Of a stretch of DNA of 64,000 nt, positions 7,360-15,886 are shown piece after piece; positions within the stretch are counted from its first letter, which is position 1; every line of letters begins with the position of its first letter. The notes under the pieces are model-generated. The model was not told the origin of the DNA. It saw only the letters and a program-made list of their open reading frames with translations, and did not search any database. Source of the stretch: Streptomyces ardesiacus (lineage in GTDB: Bacteria; Actinomycetota; Actinomycetes; Streptomycetales; Streptomycetaceae); NCBI RefSeq assembly GCF_003112575.1, contig NZ_BEWC01000007.1:434001-498000 (forward strand), written 5' to 3'. The translations under genes were made by a program, and so were the position numbers.

Positions 7360-8589
7360 GTGTGGACACGCATGGCAGGAACCGCCGGTACGCCGGGCAC
7401 CCCGCGCGTCCTGCGCGCCATGAACGACCGGGCCGCACTCGACCTCCTGCTGGCGCACGGGCCGCTGTCCCGGACCCGGATCGGCAAGCTGACCGGCCTG
7501 TCGAAGCCGACGGCCTCGCAGTTGCTGGCCCGGCTGGAGGCGGCGGGGCTGGTGCTGGCCGGGGGCACGACCGAGGGGCGCCCCGGGCCCGGCGCCCAGC
7601 TCTACGAGGTCAACCCGGCCGCCGCGTACGCCGCCGGGCTCGACGTCACCCCGGGCCGCATCCTGGCCGCGGTCGCCGACGTCACCGGCCGCACCGTCGG
7701 CCGGCACGAGCTGCCCACCCCGGGCCGGCGCCCCGCCGCGCCCGTCGTCCAGCAGGTCACCGACGCCCTGGACGGCGCGGTGAAGGCGGCCGGGCTGGAC
7801 CGCGGCGCCGTGCACCGGCTCGTCATCGGCACCCCGGGCGCCTTCGACCCGGGCACCGGACGACTGCGCTACGCCTCCCACCTGCCCGGCTGGCACTCCC
7901 CCGCCCTCCTGGACGACCTCGCCGCCGCGCTGCCGATGCCGGTGGAGTACGAGAACGACGTGAACCTCGCCGCCGTGGCCGAGCAGCGCCTCGGTGCCGC
8001 CCGGGGGCACGAGGACTTCGTGCTGCTGTGGAACCAGGAGGGCCTGGGCGCCGCCCTGGTCCTCGGCGGCCGGCTGCACCGCGGCTGGACCGGCGGCGCC
8101 GGCGAGGTCGGGTTCCTGCCCGTGCCGGGCGCCCCGCTGGTCCGCAAGGTCAGCCGTACCGGCAGCGGCGGCTTCCAGGAGCTGGCCGGTTCCCAGGCGC
8201 TTGCGGGACTGGCCCGGGAGCTGGGGGTCGCCGACGTGCCCTCGGGGCCGTACCCCGAGGTCGCCGCCGCCCTGGTCGCCCGGGGCGCCCGGGCCGGCCG
8301 CGACGACGACCCCCACCGCCTGCTGCTGCGGACCTACGCCACCCGCCTGGCCACCGGCCTCGCCTCCCTCGTCTCGGTCCTGGATCCCGAGCTGGTGGTC
8401 CTGAGCGGCACCTCGCTGACCGCCGGCGGCGAGGCGCTGCGCGACCTGGTCCGCGACGAGCTGGAGGAACTGGCCGCCTCCCGGCCCCGGCTCGCCGTCG
8501 GTGAGGTGACCGGGCACCCCGTTCTGCGCGGCGCCCTGGAGAGCGCGCTCGCGACCACCCGCGACGAGGTCTTCGACACCTCGCGCTGA
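7360..8589 (+). CDS. csnR: ROK-family repressor of chitosan-oligosaccharide genes
   Basis: A 409-residue repressor with an N-terminal winged helix (ALDLLLAHGPLSRTRIGKLT then LSKPTASQLLARLEAAGLV) and a C-terminal ROK sugar-binding domain. Within the ROK domain I see the GLDVTPGRILAAVADVTG strand, VEYENDVNLAAVAEQ, and LVLGGRLHRGWTGGAGEVGF. The ROK CxCGxxGC zinc knuckle is absent, as in several regulatory members. CsnR of S. lividans and S. coelicolor represses the chitosanase gene and this operon. The assignment rests on the operator at 7261 and the five genes that follow. The start could instead be the ATG at 7372. Confidence 0.88.
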   Translation: MWTRMAGTAGTPGTPRVLRAMNDRAALDLLLAHGPLSRTRIGKLTGLSKPTASQLLARLEAAGLVLAGGTTEGRPGPGAQLYEVNPAAAYAAGLDVTPGRILAAVADVTGRTVGRHELPTPGRRPAAPVVQQVTDALDGAVKAAGLDRGAVHRLVIGTPGAFDPGTGRLRYASHLPGWHSPALLDDLAAALPMPVEYENDVNLAAVAEQRLGAARGHEDFVLLWNQEGLGAALVLGGRLHRGWTGGAGEVGFLPVPGAPLVRKVSRTGSGGFQELAGSQALAGLARELGVADVPSGPYPEVAAALVARGARAGRDDDPHRLLLRTYATRLATGLASLVSVLDPELVVLSGTSLTAGGEALRDLVRDELEELAASRPRLAVGEVTGHPVLRGALESALATTRDEVFDTSR

Positions 8590-8685
8590 CCCCGCGCCAC
8601 CCCGACTCGGTCCACCCACCCGACCCCGCGCCCCCCCCCGACGTGCCCCACCACCTGTCCTCACCCTGCCCCTGGGAGCCTCGCC

Positions 8686-10023
8686 ATGCCCGGAATATCC
8701 AGAAAAGCGGCCCTGGCCGTCGCCGCCTCCGCCTCCCTCGCCCTGCTCGCCACCGCCTGCACCGGCCAGGCGGAGACCGGCGCCTCCGACGACCCGGACG
8801 CCGAGACGACGATCACCTTCTGGCACGGCTGGAGCGCCCCCGCCGAGGTCGAGGCCGTGCAGGCCAACGTGGACCGGTTCGAGAAGGCGCACCCCAACAT
8901 CAAGGTGAAGGTCGTCGGCAACATCAACGACGACAAGCTCAACCAGGCCCTGCGCGCGGGCGGTTCGAGCGGCCCCGACGTGGTGTCCTCGTTCACCACC
9001 TCCAACATCGGCAAGTTCTGCTCCTCGGGCGCCTTCCTCGACCTGAAGCCGTTCGTCGAGAAGTCGAAGCTCGACCTGGACGCCCTCATCCCGAAGCCGA
9101 TGCTGGACTACACGCAGTTCGACGGGACGCGCTGCGCCCTGCCCCTGCTCGGCGACGCCTACGGCCTCTACTACAACAAGGACGCCTTCGAGGCGGCCGG
9201 GATCAAGGCGCCGCCGAAGACCTGGTCCGAGTTCGCCCAGGTGGCGAAGAAGCTGACGAAGACGAAGGGCGACGGGTACGAGCAGCTCGGCTTCATGCCG
9301 AACTACCACGGCTACGAGACCGTCGTCGACCACTACATGTCCCAGTGGGACCACGCCTACTTCGACGCGGACGGCAAGTCCAACGTCGCCAAGGACCCGG
9401 CGTTCGCCGAGATGTTCACGTACCAGAAGAAGCTCGTCGACGACCTCGGCGGCTTCGAGAAGCTGGAGAAGTACCGCACCTCCTTCGGCGACGAGTGGGG
9501 CGCCAAGCACCCCTTCCACACCGGCCAGGTGGCCATGCAGCTCGACGGCGAGTGGCGCCTCGGCATGGCGAAGGACGCGGGCGCCGGCTTCGAGATCGGC
9601 ACCGCCCCGATGCCCGTCGCCGACGACGAGGCGGACGAGTACGGCAAGGGCTTCCTCTCCGGCACCGTGATGGGCATCGCCCCGCACAGCAAGAAGCAGA
9701 ACGCGGCGTGGGAGCTGGTGAAGTACATGACGACCGACACCGAGGCCGTCGTCGCCTTCGCCAACGCCATCCGCAACGTGCCCTCCACCTTCCCGGCCCT
9801 CAAGTCGCCCGGCCTGAAGACCGACCCGGCCTTCAAGACCTTCCTGGACATCGCCCAGCACCCCGAGTCGAACTCCCCGCCCGCCTCCGTCAACGGCGCC
9901 ACCTACCAGCTGACGCTCCAGGACTTCGGGTACCAGTACGAGTCGGGCAGGGTGAAGGACCTCAAGGCGGGGCTGGAGAAGACGGCCGCGCAGATCGACC
10001 GCGACATCGAGCAGGCGAAGTAG
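8686..10023 (+). CDS. csnE: Sugar ABC transporter substrate-binding lipoprotein
   Basis: The extracellular binding protein of the CsnEFG importer, 445 residues. A lipoprotein signal is visible: RKAALAVAASASLALLATAC, with the lipidated Cys at about residue 25. The mature part is a family 1 solute-binding protein: TITFWHGWSAPAEVEAVQAN at the front, GTRCALPLLGDAYGLYYNKD and GQVAMQLDGEWRLGMAKDAG in the two lobes. A GGGAG ribosome site precedes the ATG. In S. coelicolor this system takes up glucosamine oligosaccharides released from chitosan. The 96-base gap from csnR is C-rich, and I see no separate promoter there. Confidence 0.92.
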   Translation: MPGISRKAALAVAASASLALLATACTGQAETGASDDPDAETTITFWHGWSAPAEVEAVQANVDRFEKAHPNIKVKVVGNINDDKLNQALRAGGSSGPDVVSSFTTSNIGKFCSSGAFLDLKPFVEKSKLDLDALIPKPMLDYTQFDGTRCALPLLGDAYGLYYNKDAFEAAGIKAPPKTWSEFAQVAKKLTKTKGDGYEQLGFMPNYHGYETVVDHYMSQWDHAYFDADGKSNVAKDPAFAEMFTYQKKLVDDLGGFEKLEKYRTSFGDEWGAKHPFHTGQVAMQLDGEWRLGMAKDAGAGFEIGTAPMPVADDEADEYGKGFLSGTVMGIAPHSKKQNAAWELVKYMTTDTEAVVAFANAIRNVPSTFPALKSPGLKTDPAFKTFLDIAQHPESNSPPASVNGATYQLTLQDFGYQYESGRVKDLKAGLEKTAAQIDRDIEQAK

Positions 10024-10029
10024 CGGTCC

Positions 10030-10995
10030 ATGGCCTCCATGACATCGACGCGTGCCCCGCACGCGCTCCGTGCCAGGCGCCGGCGCTCGGCGCTGCGCAC
10101 GGTGGCCTTCATGTCACCGTGGCTCGTCGGGTTCGGCGTCTTCTTCGCCTACCCCCTGGTGTCCACCGTGTACTTCTCGCTCATGAAGTACGACGGCTTC
10201 GGCGTCCCGGAGTTCCGGGGGCTGGAGAACTGGGCGTACGTCTTCCGGGACTACCCGCTGTTCTGGCCGGCGCTGCGCAACACCCTGTGGCTGGTCCTGG
10301 TGATGGTGACCTGCCGGGTGGCCTTCGGGCTCGGCGTCGGGCTGCTCATCACGAAGATCAGGACCGGCGCCGGGGTCTTCCGCACCCTCTTCTACCTGCC
10401 CTACCTCGCCCCTCCCGTCGCGGCGACCCTGGCCTTCGTCTTCCTCCTCAACCCCGGTACGGGACCGGTCAACTCGGTCCTGGAGGGCCTCGGCGTGCCC
10501 GCGCCCGGCTGGTTCACGGACGCCGCCTGGTCCAAGCCGGCGCTGACCGCGCTCGCGGTGTGGGGCGTGGGCGACCTGATGGTCATCTTCATGGCCGCCC
10601 TGCTCGACGTGCCCAAGGAGCAGTACGAGGCGGCCGAGCTGGACGGGGCGTCGGCCTGGCAGCGGTTCCGGTTCGTGACGCTGCCGAACATCTCGCCGAT
10701 CGTGCTGTTCGCCGTGGTCACGGGCGTGATCCAGACGATGCAGTACTACACGCAGCCCCTGGTCGCCGGGAAGGTCGCCTCCGGGATCATCGGCGGCTCC
10801 GGGCAGTCCTTCGAGCCCGGCTACCCCGACAAGTCCACCCTCACCCTCCCCCAGCTCGTCTACAACCTCGGCTTCCAGCGCTTCGACTACGGCTCCGCCT
10901 GCGTGGTCGCACTCGTGCTGTTCGCGCTGGCGATGGCGTTCACGGCGCTGCTGATGCGCCGCCGGGGCGGTCTGATCCAGGCAGGTGACCGATGA
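10030..10995 (+). CDS. csnF: Sugar ABC transporter permease
   Basis: One of the two membrane subunits of the CsnEFG importer, 321 residues with six predicted helices. The first is FMSPWLVGFGVFFAYPLVST. The EAA loop, EQYEAAELDGASAWQRFRFV, contacts the ATPase and is well conserved. The gene starts 6 bases after csnE and overlaps csnG by four bases (ATGA). An alternative start is the ATG at 10039. No ATP-binding subunit is encoded nearby; the known partner in Streptomyces is the shared ATPase MsiK, encoded elsewhere. Confidence 0.92.
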   Translation: MASMTSTRAPHALRARRRRSALRTVAFMSPWLVGFGVFFAYPLVSTVYFSLMKYDGFGVPEFRGLENWAYVFRDYPLFWPALRNTLWLVLVMVTCRVAFGLGVGLLITKIRTGAGVFRTLFYLPYLAPPVAATLAFVFLLNPGTGPVNSVLEGLGVPAPGWFTDAAWSKPALTALAVWGVGDLMVIFMAALLDVPKEQYEAAELDGASAWQRFRFVTLPNISPIVLFAVVTGVIQTMQYYTQPLVAGKVASGIIGGSGQSFEPGYPDKSTLTLPQLVYNLGFQRFDYGSACVVALVLFALAMAFTALLMRRRGGLIQAGDR

Positions 10996-11900
10996 CCCAG
11001 GTATCGACGGCCCGACCGCCGGCCCGGACCGCGCCGGCCGGCGGCCCGCCGCCCTCCGGGGAGCGCACGGCCCGCCGGCGGGTGCTGCTGCACTGGATCG
11101 GCGTCCACTCCCTGGGCGTGGCCGCCGCCCTCTTCTTCACGCTGCCGTTCGTGTTCGTGGTGCTCACCTCGCTGATGAGCGACCAGCAGGCACTCACCCG
11201 CGACCTGTGGCCGCACACCTGGGAGTGGGGCAACTACCGCACCGTCCTGGACACGCCCGGCTTCCTCACCTGGTGGAAGAACACGCTGCTGTACGCGGGG
11301 CTCGGCACCGTGCTGACCGTGGCGTCCTCGGTCCCGGTGGCGTACGCGCTGGCCAAGTTCCGCTTCCGGGGCCGGCACCTGTCCCTGATGCTGGTGATCT
11401 CGATGATGATGCTGCCCCCGCAGGTGATCATCATCCCGATGTACCTGTTCTGGGCGAAGCAGCTCGACCTGTCCGGCACGCTGTGGCCGCTGATCGTCCC
11501 GATGGCCTTCGGCGACGCCTTCTCCATCTTCCTGCTGCGCCAGTTCCTGCTGACCATCCCGGACGAGTACCTGGACGCGGCGAAGGTCGACGGCTGCGGG
11601 GAGCTGCGCACCCTGCTCAAGGTGGTCCTGCCGATGGCGAAGCCGGGCGTCGCGGCCGTGGCCCTCTTCCAGTTCTTCTACGCCTGGAACGACTACTTCG
11701 GCCCGCAGATCTACGCCTCCGAGAACCCCGGCGCCTGGACCCTCTCCTACGGGCTGGAGTCCTTCAAGGGCGCCCACCACACCGACTGGAACCTCACCAT
11801 GGCCGCGACCGTGCTGGTCATGGCCCCCGTGATCCTCGTGTTCTTCTTCGCGCAGAAGGCGTTCGTCGAGGGCGTCACACTGACCGGAGTAAAGGGTTGA
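10992..11900 (+). CDS. csnG: Sugar ABC transporter permease
   Basis: The second membrane subunit of the CsnEFG importer, 302 residues of the MalG/CUT1 type. After a proline-rich start come the helices SLGVAAALFFTLPFVFVVLT, LSLMLVISMMMLPPQVIIIP and a late VLVMAPVILVFFFAQKAFV. The EAA loop reads DEYLDAAKVDGCGELRTLLK. Its start overlaps the csnF stop (ATGA), which implies coupled translation. It is placed 7 bases before csnH. Confidence 0.92.
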   Translation: MTQVSTARPPARTAPAGGPPPSGERTARRRVLLHWIGVHSLGVAAALFFTLPFVFVVLTSLMSDQQALTRDLWPHTWEWGNYRTVLDTPGFLTWWKNTLLYAGLGTVLTVASSVPVAYALAKFRFRGRHLSLMLVISMMMLPPQVIIIPMYLFWAKQLDLSGTLWPLIVPMAFGDAFSIFLLRQFLLTIPDEYLDAAKVDGCGELRTLLKVVLPMAKPGVAAVALFQFFYAWNDYFGPQIYASENPGAWTLSYGLESFKGAHHTDWNLTMAATVLVMAPVILVFFFAQKAFVEGVTLTGVKG

Positions 11901-11907
11901 TGACTTC

Positions 11908-13173
11908 ATGAAACTCACCGTGGTCGGCGGCGGTTCGACCTACACGCCCGAACTGATCGACGGTTTCGCCCGGTTGCGGGACACGCTGCCGGTGGAGGAG
12001 CTGGTGCTCGTCGATCCGGCGGCGGACCGGCTGGAGCTGGTGGGGGGCCTGGCCCGCCGCATCTTCGCCCGACAGGGGCACGGCGGCCGTGTGGTCACCA
12101 CCTCCGACCTGGACGCGGCCGTCGACGGCGCCGACGCCGTACTGCTCCAGTTGCGGGTCGGCGGGCAGGCGGCCCGGCAGCAGGACGAGACGTGGCCGCT
12201 GGAGTGCGGCTGCGTCGGCCAGGAGACGACCGGCGCGGGCGGGCTCGCCAAGGCGCTGCGCACGGTGCCGGTGGTGCTGGACATCGCCGAGCGGGTGCGC
12301 CGGGCCAACCCGGACGCGTGGATCATCGACTTCACCAACCCGGTGGGCATCGTCACCCGCGCCCTGCTCCAGGCCGGGCACCGCGCGGTCGGGCTGTGCA
12401 ACGTGGCGATCGGGCTGCAGCGCAAGTTCGCCGCGCTGCTGGGGGTGGCACCGGCCGACGTCCACCTGGACCACGTCGGGCTCAACCACCTCACCTGGGA
12501 GACCGCCGTACGGCTCGGCGGCCCCGAGGGCGAGGACGTGCTGCCCCGCCTGCTGGCCGGGCACGGGGACGCGGTCGCCGCCGACCTGCGCCTGCCCCGG
12601 CCCCTCCTGGACCGCCTGGGCGTCGTCCCCTCGTACTACCTGCGCTACTACTACGCCCACGACGAGGTCGTCGACGAGCTGCGTACCAAGCCGTCCCGGG
12701 CCGCCGAAGTGGCCGAGATGGAACGGCAGTTGCTGGAGATGTACGGCGACCCGGCCCTGGACGAGAAGCCGGAGCTGCTCGCCAGGCGCGGCGGCGCCTA
12801 CTACTCCGAGGCCGCCGTGGACCTCGCCGCCGCCCTGCTCGGCGGCTCCGGCTCCCCCTACCAGGTGGTGAACACCCGCAACCGGGGCACGCTGCCCTTC
12901 CTCCCCGACGACGCGGTCGTCGAGGTGCCCGCGGCGGTGGGCGCCAAGGGTGCCTCCCCGCTGCCGGTGGCCCCGGTGGACCCGCTGTACGCGGGACTCA
13001 TGGCGCACGTCACCGCCTACGAGGACCTGGCCCTGGACGCGGCGCTGCGCGGCGGGCGGGAGCGGGTCTTCCGGGCGCTGCTCGCCCACCCGCTCGTCGG
13101 CCAGTACGCGTACGCCGAACAGCTCACCGACCGACTGATCGCACACAACCGGGAGCACCTGGCGTGGGCCTGA
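11908..13173 (+). CDS. csnH: GH4-family glycosidase (6-phospho-beta-glucosidase type)
   Basis: A cytoplasmic NAD- and metal-dependent glycosidase of family GH4, 421 residues. The Rossmann start is KLTVVGGGSTYTPELIDGF, followed by VDGADAVLLQLRVGG, IIDFTNPVGIVTRALL and VGLCNVAIGLQR, where the Cys is a metal ligand, and HVGLNHLTW with the second ligand His. In the csn operon it would split imported glucosamine oligomers, probably after phosphorylation. The exact substrate has not been shown from sequence. It overlaps csnK by 10 bases. Confidence 0.88.
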   Translation: MKLTVVGGGSTYTPELIDGFARLRDTLPVEELVLVDPAADRLELVGGLARRIFARQGHGGRVVTTSDLDAAVDGADAVLLQLRVGGQAARQQDETWPLECGCVGQETTGAGGLAKALRTVPVVLDIAERVRRANPDAWIIDFTNPVGIVTRALLQAGHRAVGLCNVAIGLQRKFAALLGVAPADVHLDHVGLNHLTWETAVRLGGPEGEDVLPRLLAGHGDAVAADLRLPRPLLDRLGVVPSYYLRYYYAHDEVVDELRTKPSRAAEVAEMERQLLEMYGDPALDEKPELLARRGGAYYSEAAVDLAAALLGGSGSPYQVVNTRNRGTLPFLPDDAVVEVPAAVGAKGASPLPVAPVDPLYAGLMAHVTAYEDLALDAALRGGRERVFRALLAHPLVGQYAYAEQLTDRLIAHNREHLAWA

Positions 13174-14135
13174 GCGCAAGCGTCCTCGCCGTCGACGCGG
13201 GCAACAGCAAGACCGACGTGGCCGTGGTGACGGCCGGCGGGGAGGTCCTCGCCACCGCGCGCGGCGGGGCCTTCCGCCCGCCCGCCGTGGGGGTCGACCG
13301 GGCCGTGGACGCCCTGGCGGAGGCGGTGACGCGGGCCTTCGACGCGGCCGGTGTCACCTCCGTCGAGCACGTGTCGGCGTGCCTGGCCAACGCCGACCTG
13401 CCCGTGGAGGAGGAACAGCTGGCCGCCGCGCTGCGGGCGCGCGCGTGGGGCGCGGACGTCGAGGTGCGCAACGACACGTTCGCGGTCCTGCGGGCCGGCG
13501 TGGCCGAGCCGCTGGGCGTCGCGGTCGTGTGCGGGGCCGGTGTCAACTGCGTCGGCATGCGTCCCGACGGCCGCACCGCCCGCTTCCCGGCGATCGGCCG
13601 CATCTCCGGCGACTGGGGCGGCGGCTGGGGGCTGGCCGAGGAGGCGCTGTGGCACGCCGCGCGCGCGGAGGACGGGCGCGGGGAACCCACGGAACTGGCC
13701 AAGGCCCTGCCGGCGCACTTCGGGCTGGACTCGATGTACGCCCTCATCGAGGCGCTGCACCTGCGGCACGTGGAGCCCGCACGGCGGCACGAGCTGACCC
13801 CCGTGCTGTTCGCCACGGCGTCCGGCGGCGACCCGCTCGCCCGGTCGATCGTCGACCGGCAGGCCGACGAGGTGGTGGCCATGGCCACGGTGGCGCTGAC
13901 CCGCCTGGACCTGCTGGACGAGCCGGCGCCGGTCCTGCTGGGCGGCAGCGTGCTGGCGGCCCGGCATCCGCGGCTCGACGACCGGATACGGGAGCTGCTG
14001 GCGGCCCGCGCCCCCAAGGCGGTGCCGCGCGTGGTGACGGCGCCGCCCGTGCTGGGCGCGGTGCTGCTGGGCCTGGACCGCGTGGGCGCGGCGCCCGGGG
14101 CCCGGGAGCGGGTCCGGGAGCACTTCGCCGCCTGA
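13164..14135 (+). CDS. csnK: BadF/BadG-family sugar (glucosamine-type) kinase
   Basis: A 323-residue kinase of the ASKHA fold. The GTG at 13164 lies inside the end of csnH. The phosphate-1 loop is VLAVDAGNSKTDVAVVTAGG, phosphate-2 is VAVVCGAGVNCVGM, followed by GDWGGGWGLAEEALW and a late PAPVLLGGSVLAARHP adenosine loop. The family includes N-acetylglucosamine and glucosamine kinases. In this operon it would trap imported glucosamine units as phosphates. It is the last gene of the operon, followed by short tandem repeats and a hairpin. Confidence 0.9.
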   Translation: MGLSASVLAVDAGNSKTDVAVVTAGGEVLATARGGAFRPPAVGVDRAVDALAEAVTRAFDAAGVTSVEHVSACLANADLPVEEEQLAAALRARAWGADVEVRNDTFAVLRAGVAEPLGVAVVCGAGVNCVGMRPDGRTARFPAIGRISGDWGGGWGLAEEALWHAARAEDGRGEPTELAKALPAHFGLDSMYALIEALHLRHVEPARRHELTPVLFATASGGDPLARSIVDRQADEVVAMATVALTRLDLLDEPAPVLLGGSVLAARHPRLDDRIRELLAARAPKAVPRVVTAPPVLGAVLLGLDRVGAAPGARERVREHFAA

Positions 14136-14141
14136 GCCGCC

Positions 14142-14195
14142 CGCGTCACCCGCCGTGCCCGCGTCACCCGCCGTGCCCGTGTCACCCGCCGTGCC
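14142..14195. repeat. Three 18-base tandem repeats after csnK
   Basis: Units 14142-14159, 14160-14177 and 14178-14195 are 18 bases each; the third differs by one base (CGTGTC for CGCGTC). The core is CGCGTCACCCGCCGTGCC. They start 6 bases after the csnK stop and run up to the terminator hairpin. Confidence 0.85.
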
Positions 14196-14199
14196 CGGG

Positions 14200-14238
14200 C
14201 ACGGGAACCGGTCCGGGGGAACCGAACCGGTTCCCGTG
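14200..14238 (+). terminator. Terminator hairpin of the csn operon
   Basis: CACGGGAACCGGT (14200-14212) and ACCGGTTCCCGTG (14226-14238) are perfect 13-base arms around a 13-base loop. There is no T tract. The position right after the last csn gene fits termination. Confidence 0.7.
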
Positions 14239-14360
14239 GCGTATTCATGGGCAGGGGTGGTGCGTTGCACCCCGATCACCGGGATCGGGTGAAGGCCGGT
14301 GCGAAGGCCGGGGCGGCCAGCGATACTTGCGGCGACGGATGACCATGGGGGAGGTCAGCA

Positions 14361-15812
14361 GTGACTCAACCGCCGAGGGGCAGCGCGGCGCCGCCGCCCG
14401 GCCCGGCTGTGCCCGGCCCGCCCGCCGCACCGCCGCGTTCCGCACCGGTGCCGGCCCAGCGGCCGGGCGGCGCGCCCGCGGCTCCCCCGCCGCCCCGGCG
14501 GCGCACCGCGTTCGCCGAGGGCGTGGACCGGCTGCGCGCGGCGGCGGTCACCGAGCCGGGGCGCCTGCGCATCATCGGCGCGCTGCTCGCCGTCCTCGTG
14601 GTGGCCTTCGGGGCCGTCACCGCCTGGCAGATGAACGAGCGGGCCGCGGCCGCCGACGACGTGCTGTCCCGCAGCCAGCCGCTCAGCTCCGCCGCGGCCG
14701 GCATCTACCGCTCGCTCGCCGAGGCCAACACCGCGGCCTCCAGCGGCTTCCTGGCCGGCGGCCAGGAGACGGAGGACTCCCGCACGCGGTACGACAAGGG
14801 CATCCGCGCCGCCGCCGAGGGGCTCGTGACGGCCGCGGCCAACTCCGAGCCGAAGTCGCCGGCGGCGCGGACCATCGGGGAACTCAACCGCCTGCTGCCC
14901 GAGTACAAGGGCCTGGTCGAGCGCGCCCGCACCTACAACCGGCAGGGCTTCCCGGTCGGCGGCGCCTATCTGCGCTACGCCAACGAGAAGATGCAGAAGG
15001 AGATGCTCCCGGCGGCGGAGGACCTCTACACCAAGGAGAACCAGCGGCTGAGCGCCGACTACGGCGACGCCGAGCCCTACCCCTGGGCGGCGATCGCCCT
15101 CGGCCTGGTCCTGCTCGCCGCGCTGGCCTGGGCGCAGCACCGGCACTACCGGCGCACGAACCGCGTCCTGAACCACGGCCTGGTCGCCGCCACCGCCGCC
15201 TCCGCGATCGTGCTCGTCTGGCTGGTCGTCGGCCACGGCGTCGCACGCGCGCACCTGACCGACTCCTACGAACACGGCGTGCGCTCCCTCAACGCGCTCA
15301 ACGAGGCCCGCATCGCCTCCCTCAAGGCCCGGGGCAACGAGAACCTGACCCTGGTCTCCCGCGGCGCGGAGACCACCAAGGCCGACGGCAGGACGTACGA
15401 CTCCTACGACCTGGCCTTCGGCAAGAACATGGACGCCCTCGGCACGGCGCTGGCCGAGGCGGGGCGGCTGGCCGACGACAAGGCGGGCGCACAGCCGGTC
15501 GCCGCGGCGAACCGCGACATGACCGAGTGGAAGAAGCGGCACGCCTCGGCCCGTGAGCAGGACGAGAACGGCAACTACCAGCAGGCGCTGGACCTGGTGA
15601 TCGGCGGCGACGGCGCCACGGCCGAGTGCTTCGACGGCGTCGACGCGGCGCTCGCCACCGCGCTCGGCCACGAGAAGGCGGAGTTCGAGCGGGCGGCGGG
15701 CGACGGCCTGGACGCGATGGGCTACCTGCCGCAGGGCGCCGGTGTGCTCGCCGCGCTCGGCGCGGCCGGCGCGCTGATCGGCATCGGCCGCAGGCTGTCG
15801 GAGTACCGGTGA
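14361..15812 (+). CDS. glnX: GlnX-like four-helix membrane sensor protein
   Basis: A 483-residue integral membrane protein with a Pro/Ala-rich cytosolic N-terminus (1-60). Membrane helices lie at about 70-90 (RIIGALLAVLVVAFGAVT), 244-262 (AAIALGLVLLAALAWA), 280-300 (AAASAIVLVWLVVGHG) and 455-472 (GAGVLAALGAAGALIG). Two mainly helical outer domains lie between helices 1-2 and 3-4. This is the architecture of mycobacterial GlnX, which links the binding protein GlnH to kinase PknG. The next gene is GlnH-like and the fourth encodes a PknG-like kinase, which strengthens the call. GGGGGAGG precedes the GTG start. The inner regions show no chemotaxis or HAMP motif. Confidence 0.75.
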   Translation: MTQPPRGSAAPPPGPAVPGPPAAPPRSAPVPAQRPGGAPAAPPPPRRRTAFAEGVDRLRAAAVTEPGRLRIIGALLAVLVVAFGAVTAWQMNERAAAADDVLSRSQPLSSAAAGIYRSLAEANTAASSGFLAGGQETEDSRTRYDKGIRAAAEGLVTAAANSEPKSPAARTIGELNRLLPEYKGLVERARTYNRQGFPVGGAYLRYANEKMQKEMLPAAEDLYTKENQRLSADYGDAEPYPWAAIALGLVLLAALAWAQHRHYRRTNRVLNHGLVAATAASAIVLVWLVVGHGVARAHLTDSYEHGVRSLNALNEARIASLKARGNENLTLVSRGAETTKADGRTYDSYDLAFGKNMDALGTALAEAGRLADDKAGAQPVAAANRDMTEWKKRHASAREQDENGNYQQALDLVIGGDGATAECFDGVDAALATALGHEKAEFERAAGDGLDAMGYLPQGAGVLAALGAAGALIGIGRRLSEYR

Positions 15813-15886
15813 GGCCGGGCGCGGACGCGGCGGTCCGGTGGGAAGGGGTGCCCGTGGGGGCGGTACCCGGGAAAGGGGGCGTGAGG

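Noticed and set aside
14256..14307. Small palindromes GGTGC-GTT-GCACC and CCCGATC/GATCGGG before the glnX-like gene
   Set aside because: Short arms are expected by chance at this GC content, and no promoter elements lie in register with them.
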